In this document: piece after piece, positions 1-6,314 of the stretch
Layout: each line of letters starts with the position of its first letter
How positions within the stretch are numbered: the stretch's first letter is position 1
Assembly (NCBI GenBank): GCA_001795335.1
Contig: MGOK01000063.1
Span: 1-7,270, forward strand
DNA: 7,270 bases
Source of the DNA: Chloroflexi bacterium RBG_19FT_COMBO_55_16
GTDB taxonomy: Bacteria; Chloroflexota; Anaerolineae; Anaerolineales; UBA4823
Reading direction: 5' to 3'
The notes under the pieces: model-generated
Seen by the model: only the letters and a program-made list of their open reading frames with translations
What the model was told of the DNA's origin: nothing
Database searches by the model: none
Made by a program: the position numbers and the translations under genes

Positions 1-25
1 TGTTCTCTCGCCATTCCCAAGCCAT
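1..25 (-). CDS. Start of an unidentified gene, cut by the left edge of the window
   Basis: Only the first eight codons are visible: an ATG at 25-23 followed by codons reading MAWEWREN, after which the window ends. The call rests on the ribosome binding site rather than the protein. A full AAAGGAGG lies at 38-31, five bases before the ATG, and is the strongest Shine-Dalgarno sequence in the window. The start is 113 bases past the stop of the histidine kinase gene and on the same strand. A promoter-like sequence in that gap suggests the gene may have its own transcription start. Eight residues are too few to name a family. A response regulator partner for the kinase would be a natural guess, but nothing in the visible residues supports it. 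Confidence 0.65.
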
Positions 26-30
26 TCGCG

Positions 31-38
31 CCTCCTTT
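31..38 (-). promoter_or_regulatory. Strong ribosome binding site for the left-edge gene
   Basis: On the minus strand the bases read AAAGGAGG, a full match to the anti-Shine-Dalgarno end of 16S rRNA, with a five-base spacer (CGCGA) before the ATG at 25. The other starts in the window have only four or five matching bases. This site is what shows that a gene begins here. Confidence 0.75.
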
Positions 39-55
39 GCGTTTCCTGGCTTGAG

Positions 56-83
56 AGTCTACCGCATTTTTCCCTTATCTCAA
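56..83 (-). promoter_or_regulatory. Possible sigma-70-type promoter for the left-edge gene
   Basis: On the minus strand TTGAGA (83-78) matches the -35 consensus at five of six bases. It is followed after 16 bases by TAGACT (61-56), which matches the -10 consensus at four of six. Transcription would start near position 49, about 25 bases before the ATG at 25. Location and spacing are right, but matches of this quality can occur by chance, so this is an inference. Confidence 0.35.
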
Positions 84-138
84 TTTATCTGAAGGTTTTA
101 ATTACAGCTCTTCCGAAGGCAGCCAGGCAACTTTTACC

Positions 139-3100
139 TCACCTCGCGTGGTGCGATTGGTGTATAGGGATCATCAGGAAGAATACACTTCCTCGACCCA
201 ATTGGCTTTCCACCCAGACCCGGCCGCCATGTCGATCAGCGATCGATTTCACGATGGCTAACCCAAGGCCAGTACCGCGCTCAATTTCTACTCCCTTGTG
301 TGTTGAGCGGTAAAACTTTTCAAAGAGTCGCTGTTGATCAGCTGGAGCGATGCCCATACCAGTATCTCGTACTTCATAAATGACATGGTCTGGATGGAGC
401 TGAAGCCCTATTGTAACCTCTCCACCTGACTGAGTGTACTTGATCGCATTCTCAACCAGGTTGTGCAGTGCCTGTTGTAACAACGCCTGATCAGCTTCGA
501 TCAAGGGAAGGCTTTTCTGAAGGATTTCCGTGCTTAATTTGACTCGTCTTTGGGCGGCTTGCAATTGAAAATCATTAATTACGCTTTCTATCACGGCACT
601 TACCGGGAGTTTGGCTAATTGCAAGCCCACTCCAGCTTCGATTCTCCCGAGATCTAATAGATTGTTGACTAGGTGTGACATTTTTTCTACACCACCAATT
701 ATTTTCTGTAAGTAACCCTTTTGTTGTTCGTTCAAGTCGCCCACCATCTGCAACATGGTTGCATATCCGCGGATCAATGTGAGCGGCGAACGCAGATCAT
801 GACTCACTGTGGAGACAAAGTCAGACTTAAGCGCATCTAATTCCTTGAATTGGGTGATATCTCGCAATACGCACACGCGCCCCATTCGCTTTCCTTCAGC
901 CTGAACCGTTGAAGCGGTCGCCAGAAATATTTGCCCGTCTTGTAAGACTAACTCGGCCGACCCTTTTTCATTAGCTGAAGAACGTAGTAAATATATGAGC
1001 TTTTCTTGATTGATGATCTGTTCGATCGGCTTACCTATGCCTGCCTCAATGCTTGGCCCAAGAATCTGGATGGCTGCCGGATTGGCAAGTAAGAGCTGAT
1101 TAAGTTGGTCAGTAACCAAGACTGGGTCTGGTGTCGAGGCAAGGATCGCTTCCAGCTGCTGCCGGCCGATCTCGGAGGTCAAGAAAAGGCGAACGTTGGC
1201 TGCCGCCAAGGCAGCCTGCCCAGCCAGGGTCACTAAGTAACTGACCTCCTCTTCCGTGAATTGGTGAGGTAGCTCATATGCCACCCATAAAGACCCGTAA
1301 AATAAGTTTTCATGACGCAGGGCAATGGCAATCAGCGCTTGAGGCCGGGAGGATCCAGGTGGAAAATCAAAAATGCGAGGCCGCGTCAGGCTCGTTAATA
1401 TTACGCGTTCTTGCTGCCGCGACAGCAACAGGATTTGTTCATCCAGGTAGCTGAACATATCAGTGGCTGAGCCACAGCCAAAATGAAGAGGTGCCTGGGC
1501 ATTGCTTTCCAGGACAGGAACGATTGCTGGTGCCATGATCACGCGGGCAGAGGAAGCCCCAATTGCCACAGCCGATTCTAATATCGGCTGCATGGAACCC
1601 TCAATATCAAAAGTAGAGGCAACCCCCTGGCTAACGACCAGCAGGCGGTTAAGCTCGTCCAGCCGCGCTTTCAAGCTGGCGCGCATCTTCTCAAAAGCCC
1701 TGCGTAACTGCCCAACCTCATCCTCTCCCCCTATATGTAGTGGTCGTTCAAATTGTCCGTGAGCCATGTGGTCTGCTTCGACAGCCAGGATTTGTAGGGA
1801 AGCTGTAACCGCCCGTAAGCCAAGTCTGAAGAAAATGACAGCGATTAGCGTAATGACAACTATAATTCCCAGCAATGGGCTGGCAATGTCCAGGGCTTGT
1901 TGCCGGGCATAACGAGCGGGGACTTTCAACACCACCGCCCACGGCCCTCCAGATGAGGGAGTATAAAAAACTATTTTTTGTGTCCCGTCAGTTAAGGCTT
2001 CGTTATAAAAGAATGGTGCTGCTTTGAGTTTACCGTCATAGGGCAGCATCACCTTGCTTGCCTCAGGATGGAATAAGATGAATCCATTCTCGTCAATCAG
2101 AATCCCCTCACCTTCGACTTCCGGCATGCTTTGAAGAATAGTTTGGAGTGGCTTGAAATACTGGTTTAAGGAGAGATCACTCCGTCCGATTAGCACACCA
2201 TGGAACCTCCCAGTCTCATCCTTTACGCCGGTCAAGAACGAGATGATCGCAGCCGGTGCACCAGGTCCTGGATCAACAGAAAAATGCTGTACAGGTATAG
2301 TGGGTGATAAGTTGATGCCGTCTAATTCCTCAGGAGATAGGATTATGGAATCCAAAGACTCCAACGGGTAACCAGCAAGTGGTATGCCATTCGCATCCAG
2401 GTAAACCAACTGGTTAAAGAAAGGGGTTTCACGCACGCGTAGAGCAAGAAGTTCGGACACTTCCTCAGTAGTTCCTTCAGAAAGAACAGGTTCTGTGGCG
2501 AGGTTTGATATAAATTTTTCGCCAGTCTCAAGAAATGGCGTTATGCTCTGGGCAGTCATCTTACCAACACTCGCCATTCGACCCTCGAGCATCTGTCGAG
2601 CAGCTCTACCTGCCACGAACCAGTCCCCTACCACCAAGACTACCAGGAGGATCAGAGCTAAAGGTGCCATCCCATAAAGGAAGCGGGCAGCGAGCTTACT
2701 TTCCGCTGGGGAGGGTTGTAAAGCTCGTTGTGATCCCCACCTAGCTGGCCGAGTAACGGCAACGACTTCAGTGATCATACCCCCTAGCAACATACTAATC
2801 CCAACGCCCAAAGAGCTCCGCCCAACTTGGGCAAGGGCAAGATCTATGCGAACAGCCAAAGAATTTCCCGCCATGAAGAGAGAATCCAATATGAATAGCA
2901 CCGGATAGACCAAACTAAGCAGGAAAGCCGCCATGAGAGGATGCGCCAGGATACGGAAGAACAAGGTCCGATAATTCTGGTACATCATCATCCCGAGCAG
3001 GGTGGCCAAAAAAATCATCTCGAGCGGGTAGAAGGGATTATGTGTACTCCAGAGCGCGACCAATAGACCAGAAAACAAGGCTAATATAGCCGCGGGGATC

Positions 3101-3423
3101 GGTCCTAAGAACCCTGCTGCAAGAAACCATGGCAGCGCAGGAAAAAAAATTAATGGTAGGCTCGAAAGGTTTTGGGTGAGTTCTATCCCTGTTATAGAAC
3201 CTGCCGTATTAAATTGTATACCTGGTATTATCAGGCTGGTTATCGGGACCAGCAACGCCAAGACAAGCAGAATCAACCATTTCCGTCTATCCAGGGGCTG
3301 TTGGAACCGCCACATCCGCAGGAGTAGAAAAGATATCAACCCTAGAAGAGCAAACCAACCTACCCACCCGCTAAGCCCTTCTGGTGTCTGGATATATGCA
3401 GGATTTGTGATCAGGAATATCAT
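139..3423 (-). CDS. Large multi-sensor membrane histidine kinase
   Basis: This is a 1094-residue hybrid of several sensory modules on a standard kinase core. Residues about 17-224 hold roughly seven hydrophobic helices. A further helix at about 249-270 leads into an extracytoplasmic region (about 275-505) that looks like a double Cache domain, closed by a helix at about 512-533. HAMP follows (about 534-588), then a GAF-like domain (about 595-745) and a PAS domain (about 755-860). The HisKA domain carries the H-box SHDLRSP with phospho-acceptor His875. The ATPase domain shows the N-box NLVENAIKYT (Asn992), the G1 box DTGMG (from Asp1020), the F-box LFEKF and the G2 box GTGLGL. All catalytic boxes look intact. 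There is no receiver domain, so an external response regulator is expected; none is visible here. The ATG at 3423 has AAAAGGG nine bases upstream. It follows the third acyltransferase by 54 bases, so co-transcription is possible but unproven. The ligand is unknown. Confidence 0.93.
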   Translation of the reverse strand: MIFLITNPAYIQTPEGLSGWVGWFALLGLISFLLLRMWRFQQPLDRRKWLILLVLALLVPITSLIIPGIQFNTAGSITGIELTQNLSSLPLIFFPALPWFLAAGFLGPIPAAILALFSGLLVALWSTHNPFYPLEMIFLATLLGMMMYQNYRTLFFRILAHPLMAAFLLSLVYPVLFILDSLFMAGNSLAVRIDLALAQVGRSSLGVGISMLLGGMITEVVAVTRPARWGSQRALQPSPAESKLAARFLYGMAPLALILLVVLVVGDWFVAGRAARQMLEGRMASVGKMTAQSITPFLETGEKFISNLATEPVLSEGTTEEVSELLALRVRETPFFNQLVYLDANGIPLAGYPLESLDSIILSPEELDGINLSPTIPVQHFSVDPGPGAPAAIISFLTGVKDETGRFHGVLIGRSDLSLNQYFKPLQTILQSMPEVEGEGILIDENGFILFHPEASKVMLPYDGKLKAAPFFYNEALTDGTQKIVFYTPSSGGPWAVVLKVPARYARQQALDIASPLLGIIVVITLIAVIFFRLGLRAVTASLQILAVEADHMAHGQFERPLHIGGEDEVGQLRRAFEKMRASLKARLDELNRLLVVSQGVASTFDIEGSMQPILESAVAIGASSARVIMAPAIVPVLESNAQAPLHFGCGSATDMFSYLDEQILLLSRQQERVILTSLTRPRIFDFPPGSSRPQALIAIALRHENLFYGSLWVAYELPHQFTEEEVSYLVTLAGQAALAAANVRLFLTSEIGRQQLEAILASTPDPVLVTDQLNQLLLANPAAIQILGPSIEAGIGKPIEQIINQEKLIYLLRSSANEKGSAELVLQDGQIFLATASTVQAEGKRMGRVCVLRDITQFKELDALKSDFVSTVSHDLRSPLTLIRGYATMLQMVGDLNEQQKGYLQKIIGGVEKMSHLVNNLLDLGRIEAGVGLQLAKLPVSAVIESVINDFQLQAAQRRVKLSTEILQKSLPLIEADQALLQQALHNLVENAIKYTQSGGEVTIGLQLHPDHVIYEVRDTGMGIAPADQQRLFEKFYRSTHKGVEIERGTGLGLAIVKSIADRHGGRVWVESQLGRGSVFFLMIPIHQSHHAR

Positions 3424-3432
3424 GTCACAATG

Positions 3433-3439
3433 CCCTTTT
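3433..3439 (-). promoter_or_regulatory. Ribosome binding site supporting the kinase start
   Basis: On the minus strand AAAAGGG lies nine bases before the ATG at 3423. It is a moderate site, and it supports the first ATG of the long frame as the real start. Confidence 0.45.
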
Positions 3440-3477
3440 GGAGAAATCTGGTCGATAGAGGCGGCTGTATTCCCCGC

Positions 3478-4194
3478 TTACCAATGGATTGTTTCTTGGG
3501 TGGCACCGGCGAGATCACTGTAAACACCACGTAGTTGTGGTGGAAGCATGGCGGCTAAGATATACATAGCCTCGTCAGCCATCTGGCGCAGCTGTTCTCG
3601 GCTGGCACGCCTGAGTTCAGGGCGATAATAAAATGGCCTTCCGAATCTCAGGCAAGCTCCAGGTTCTATCCAACGTTGGCTGAAACGCAGGGCGGGGAAA
3701 CCGCTCGTACCGAAAATAGCCACCGGCACTATCGGTGCTCCTGAGCGACTGGCGAGGTAAGCCATACCTTCCTTACCCCGTTGCAATTGAGGATTACGCG
3801 TGCCTTCAGGCGCAACGAGTAAGATCTCCCCAGCATGCAAAACCTCTAACGCGCTTTGGACTGCTCGCCGATCCACTTCTTCGCGCCTCACTGGGATCAC
3901 TCCCCATAGGCGCGGGAAAATCCCGATAACCGGGTAATTATAAACCTCGATCTTCGCCATAGGCACAATATTGCGAGGGACAACATGCATGACGACGATC
4001 GGGTCCACAAAAGCGATATGGTTCATCAGCAATACAGCTGGTCCATGTTCTGAGATATTTTCCAATCCTTCCACGTGTTCCAGCTTAACCAACATTGAAA
4101 AGGCAAGGGTCCTGAGCAAGAAACGCAAGAAGCGCCGTTGCTTTTCCCAATGTGCATGATCGTATTTCGCACGGGATGTTTGGGTTCGTTCCAT
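3478..4194 (-). CDS. PlsC-family acyltransferase, third of three paralogs
   Basis: The product is probably a 1-acyl-sn-glycerol-3-phosphate acyltransferase or a relative, acting at the inner face of the membrane to move a fatty acyl group onto a lysophospholipid. Counting from the ATG at 4194 (238 residues), it has the catalytic motif NHIAFVD (His59, Asp64), block II WGVIPVRR (97-104), block III PEGTRN (Glu130, Arg133) and block IV APIVPV (153-158). Of the three paralogs, its four motifs are closest to the family pattern. It ends with the shared LPPxxRGVY tail (217-225). The start is uncertain. The ATG at 4194 lacks a good Shine-Dalgarno sequence. In-frame GTGs at 4215 (overlapping the upstream TAG as GTGTCTAG), 4251 and 4254 are alternatives that add 7 to 20 residues and would overlap the previous gene. 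Substrate specificity cannot be read from the sequence. Confidence 0.9.
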   Translation of the reverse strand: MERTQTSRAKYDHAHWEKQRRFLRFLLRTLAFSMLVKLEHVEGLENISEHGPAVLLMNHIAFVDPIVVMHVVPRNIVPMAKIEVYNYPVIGIFPRLWGVIPVRREEVDRRAVQSALEVLHAGEILLVAPEGTRNPQLQRGKEGMAYLASRSGAPIVPVAIFGTSGFPALRFSQRWIEPGACLRFGRPFYYRPELRRASREQLRQMADEAMYILAAMLPPQLRGVYSDLAGATQETIHW

Positions 4195-4207
4195 ACTTTG
4201 GCTATTG

Positions 4208-4954
4208 CTAGACACGTTCACTTTGTTCAAGTACCTTAATCTCGTAGACACCACGATATGCTGGTGGCAATTGGCTTGCTAAGGTATGCATGATGGTGTT
4301 TGTGCCCCGAGTGACAGCCTCTCGCCAATCAGGTAATTTCTCCAACATGAATGGAGGTCCAATAGTCAATGTTACATCGGTGCGGCGAATGCGCTTGATG
4401 TTATTAAAAATGTGCTGGTTTTCAGTCCCTGTAACTGTAACCGGTATGAGAGGGACGTCTGCCTTGAGTGCCAGATAGGCAGCCCCACCTGTGCCTTCTT
4501 CCAGGGCGCCAGTGAGGCTTTCCCTAGCTTCCGGAGCAAGTCCCACCTTACGCCCCTCTTTCAAGCCTTGCAGAATAGCACGCAGGGCTTTCCGGTCAGG
4601 CTGACCACGCCGCACCCAAATAACGCCATACGCTTGGAGAAGGCTTCCCAGGAATGGGACCTCAATCAGCTCGATCTTCGTTACAATTTCAATCCTAACA
4701 GGAGAAAAAGCCAATCCTAAAACCAGATCTGCATCACCTAAGTGATTGGTGATAAGCAATGCTGCTCCCTGTTTCGGAATATTCTCCAACCCACTCACTA
4801 CCGGGCGAGTCCAAAGGAACACCAACAGGCGAGAAAACCAGCAGATTAAAATACGCACCAAACTCCGCCACCATGTCAGGCCAGGCAAGCCAATTAATTC
4901 AGATCGAGTAACTTCGCTCCTGGGCTTGGATTGAATCGATGTTGGAGACGGCAT
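4208..4954 (-). CDS. PlsC-family acyltransferase, second of three paralogs, with unusual block III
   Basis: This is a 248-residue member of the glycerolipid acyltransferase superfamily, probably an inner-membrane peripheral enzyme using acyl donors on a lysophospholipid. It has a hydrophobic stretch at about 32-48, the catalytic NHLGDAD (His71, Asp76), block II YGVIWVRR (109-116), block IV VPLIPV (167-172) and the shared tail LPPAYRGVY (229-237). Block III, usually EGTRS, reads EARES at 142-146: glycine is replaced by alanine and the usual Arg position holds Glu, with an Arg one place earlier. The ATG at 4954 is chosen because GAGG (4963-4960) lies five bases upstream. It overlaps the previous gene by 56 bases. 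An earlier ATG at 4990 would add 12 residues and lengthen the overlap. Function as an acyltransferase is likely; the exact reaction is inferred. Confidence 0.9.
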   Translation of the reverse strand: MPSPTSIQSKPRSEVTRSELIGLPGLTWWRSLVRILICWFSRLLVFLWTRPVVSGLENIPKQGAALLITNHLGDADLVLGLAFSPVRIEIVTKIELIEVPFLGSLLQAYGVIWVRRGQPDRKALRAILQGLKEGRKVGLAPEARESLTGALEEGTGGAAYLALKADVPLIPVTVTGTENQHIFNNIKRIRRTDVTLTIGPPFMLEKLPDWREAVTRGTNTIMHTLASQLPPAYRGVYEIKVLEQSERV

Positions 4955-5624
4955 AAACGCCTCGATATTCCGACGGCAATAAGGATGCAATGTGGTGCAT
5001 GATCAGATCAGTGTTACGCTGGAAGGCAATTCTCCGCTCTTTACCTCTCCCGGCTACTTCCGGTAGCCATAAAGGTCCGCCGATGCGCATTTCTAAGGTG
5101 CGACGCTCTCCTCTCAAAGCACGCTTGAGAAAATCTTCCGTTGTTCCAACAATCCCTACCGGTATCACCGGCACTTTTGATCTATGGATTATATAGGCTA
5201 CTCCTGGGAGCGCAGCTCGCATCCCAGGGGTGTGTGACCGACCACCCTCTGGGGCAATCAGTAAAGGATGCCCTGAGTGTAACACAGATACCATCGTATC
5301 GATAATTCGCCGGTCATACTCTCCCCTGTGGACTGGAATGCCACCATAAAGCCTAACAAGAGTCGATTGGCCGCGCCTCTCCCAGATCTCGACTGCCCCC
5401 ACTGCTTCCGGAGCCAAAGGCCAGAAAGCGAGGATAAATGGAGGCTCAAAAATAGAAATGTGATTAATCGCAATTAAATATGCCCCTCGCGCAGGCACAT
5501 TCTCCAACCCGTAAATGCGTACCCTGCTCAACAAATGAAAGATCCCACGAAAAACGGGCCGGAACAACTTGCGAAAAATAATCGCACTCCTGGAAACCTG
5601 ATAATCCTTGAAGGATTCAGTCAC
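4899..5624 (-). CDS. PlsC-family acyltransferase, first of three paralogs, with HX4E catalytic motif
   Basis: This is a 241-residue acyltransferase of the PlsC type. Residues 12-36 are hydrophobic and basic, consistent with a membrane-binding N-terminus. Block I reads NHISIFE, so the catalytic His55 is paired with Glu60 where PlsC enzymes normally have Asp. Block II is YGGIPVHR (93-100), block III PEGGRS (Glu126, Arg129) and block IV VPVIPV (151-156). The tail carries LPSEYRGVY (216-224), shared with the next two genes. The start is a GTG at 5624 that overlaps the cmk stop in the eight bases GTGACTGA, with GGAG seven bases upstream (5635-5632). The arrangement implies translational coupling to cmk. 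A cmk-plsC neighbourhood is common in bacteria and supports a role in phosphatidic acid synthesis. The Glu is known in the related LpxL family, so activity is plausible but substrate choice is open. Confidence 0.9.
   Translation of the reverse strand: MTESFKDYQVSRSAIIFRKLFRPVFRGIFHLLSRVRIYGLENVPARGAYLIAINHISIFEPPFILAFWPLAPEAVGAVEIWERRGQSTLVRLYGGIPVHRGEYDRRIIDTMVSVLHSGHPLLIAPEGGRSHTPGMRAALPGVAYIIHRSKVPVIPVGIVGTTEDFLKRALRGERRTLEMRIGGPLWLPEVAGRGKERRIAFQRNTDLIMHHIASLLPSEYRGVYAVSNIDSIQAQERSYSI
4960..4963 (-). promoter_or_regulatory. Ribosome binding site inside the tail of the first acyltransferase gene
   Basis: GAGG on the minus strand sits five bases before the ATG at 4954. It is formed by codons for the conserved Arg-Gly of the upstream protein's YRGVY tail, so one stretch both encodes that motif and starts the next gene. 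It decides the start of the second acyltransferase in favour of 4954 over 4990. Confidence 0.5.
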
Positions 5625-6303
5625 TCTGCTGCTCCACTAACTTTATTAAATACTCAAATACCTGTGGAATTCCAAATCCATCAGTATTAACTACTATTGC
5701 ATCCTTCGCCTGTCGGAGCGGAGCAACTTTACGAGTCGAATCAATCCGATCACGCTCGCGCATCGAAGCCAGGATCGCTTCCAGACCTACCGATTCTCCC
5801 CTCTGTATTAATTCGAGATAACGCCTTCGGGCACGCTCTTCCACGGAGGCATCCAGATAAATCTTCAAATCTGCTTCAGGTAATATTACCGTACCGATAT
5901 CACGTCCGACCATGACAACATTTCCACGCATTCCGATCTGGCGTTGTTTTTCTCCCAACGTCCGGCGGACAAGCGGGTAAGCCGAGACCACTGAAACACA
6001 TGCATCCACCTCTGGACGGCGGATATCCCAGGTCACATCCTCGCCATTCACAGCGACATCATATCTTCGCCCATCTTCTTTTGAAGGAAGCCGTACATCA
6101 ATTCGAATCTGCTCTGCCAGGTGGCTGATCTGGACTTCATCATCAATAGCCACCCTTCGCAGAAGTGCGATCCAGGTAACCGCCCGATACATTACACCAG
6201 TATCGAAATACAAATAACCCAAATGCTCTGCTAGCATCCTTCCTAAAGTAGATTTCCCGGAGCCAGCCGGGCCGTCGATGGTTATGATATTCAGCTTATC
6301 CAT
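5617..6303 (-). CDS. cmk: Cytidylate kinase (CMP/dCMP kinase)
   Basis: This cytosolic enzyme phosphorylates CMP and dCMP to the diphosphates with ATP, recycling CMP released by RNA turnover and phospholipid synthesis. The product is 228 residues, the usual length. Visible signatures are the P-loop GPAGSGKST (11-19), the nucleotide-site segment YFDTGVMYR (32-40), GRDIGTVILPEADLKIYLDA (133-152) and RDRIDSTR followed by APL (184-196), all typical of Cmk. The ATG at 6303 gives the standard N-terminus just before the first beta strand. Another ATG at 6315, overlapping the upstream stop as TAATG, would add four residues (MGVY) and has GAGG only two bases upstream, so it remains possible. The frame stays open further upstream to 6513, but that part is read out of frame through the neighbouring gene and does not resemble Cmk. 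The stop overlaps the start of the first acyltransferase by eight bases. Confidence 0.97.
   Translation of the reverse strand: MDKLNIITIDGPAGSGKSTLGRMLAEHLGYLYFDTGVMYRAVTWIALLRRVAIDDEVQISHLAEQIRIDVRLPSKEDGRRYDVAVNGEDVTWDIRRPEVDACVSVVSAYPLVRRTLGEKQRQIGMRGNVVMVGRDIGTVILPEADLKIYLDASVEERARRRYLELIQRGESVGLEAILASMRERDRIDSTRKVAPLRQAKDAIVVNTDGFGIPQVFEYLIKLVEQQSD
5632..5636 (-). promoter_or_regulatory. Ribosome binding site for the GTG start of the first acyltransferase
   Basis: TGGAG on the minus strand ends seven bases before the GTG at 5624 and lies within the last codons of cmk. It supports the unusual GTG start. Confidence 0.5.
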
Positions 6304-6314
6304 ATAAACGCCCA

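Noticed and set aside
84..138. A rho-independent terminator after the kinase gene
   Set aside because: The inverted bases around CTTCGGAAG leave almost no loop, and the wider GGCT/AGCT pairing is poor. No T-run follows a stable stem on the minus strand.
1502..2744. Several plus-strand open frames of 60 to 86 codons inside the kinase gene
   Set aside because: They lie wholly opposite a kinase gene with intact domains, have no recognisable motifs, and look like complementary-frame shadows.
3424..3477. A terminator or promoter between the third acyltransferase and the kinase
   Set aside because: Only a weak GCGG/CCGC pairing with a nine-base loop and no T-run was seen, and no convincing -35/-10 pair. 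The gap does not settle whether the kinase is a separate unit.
3176..3523. A plus-strand open frame of 115 codons spanning the kinase N-terminus and the following gap
   Set aside because: Most of it is antisense to the hydrophobic N-terminus of the kinase and the end of the third acyltransferase. The translation has no recognisable motif, and all supported genes run the other way.
3525..3542. A perfect 6-bp hairpin (CACCAC, six-base loop, GTGGTG) that could be a terminator at the end of the third acyltransferase gene
   Set aside because: It lies inside the coding sequence for the conserved PPQLRGV tail, about 50 bases before the stop, and is followed by only TTT. Codon content explains it.
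4412..4720. A plus-strand open frame of 102 codons opposite the second acyltransferase
   Set aside because: It is antisense to well-conserved acyltransferase blocks, shows no domain features, and its composition follows from the opposite strand.
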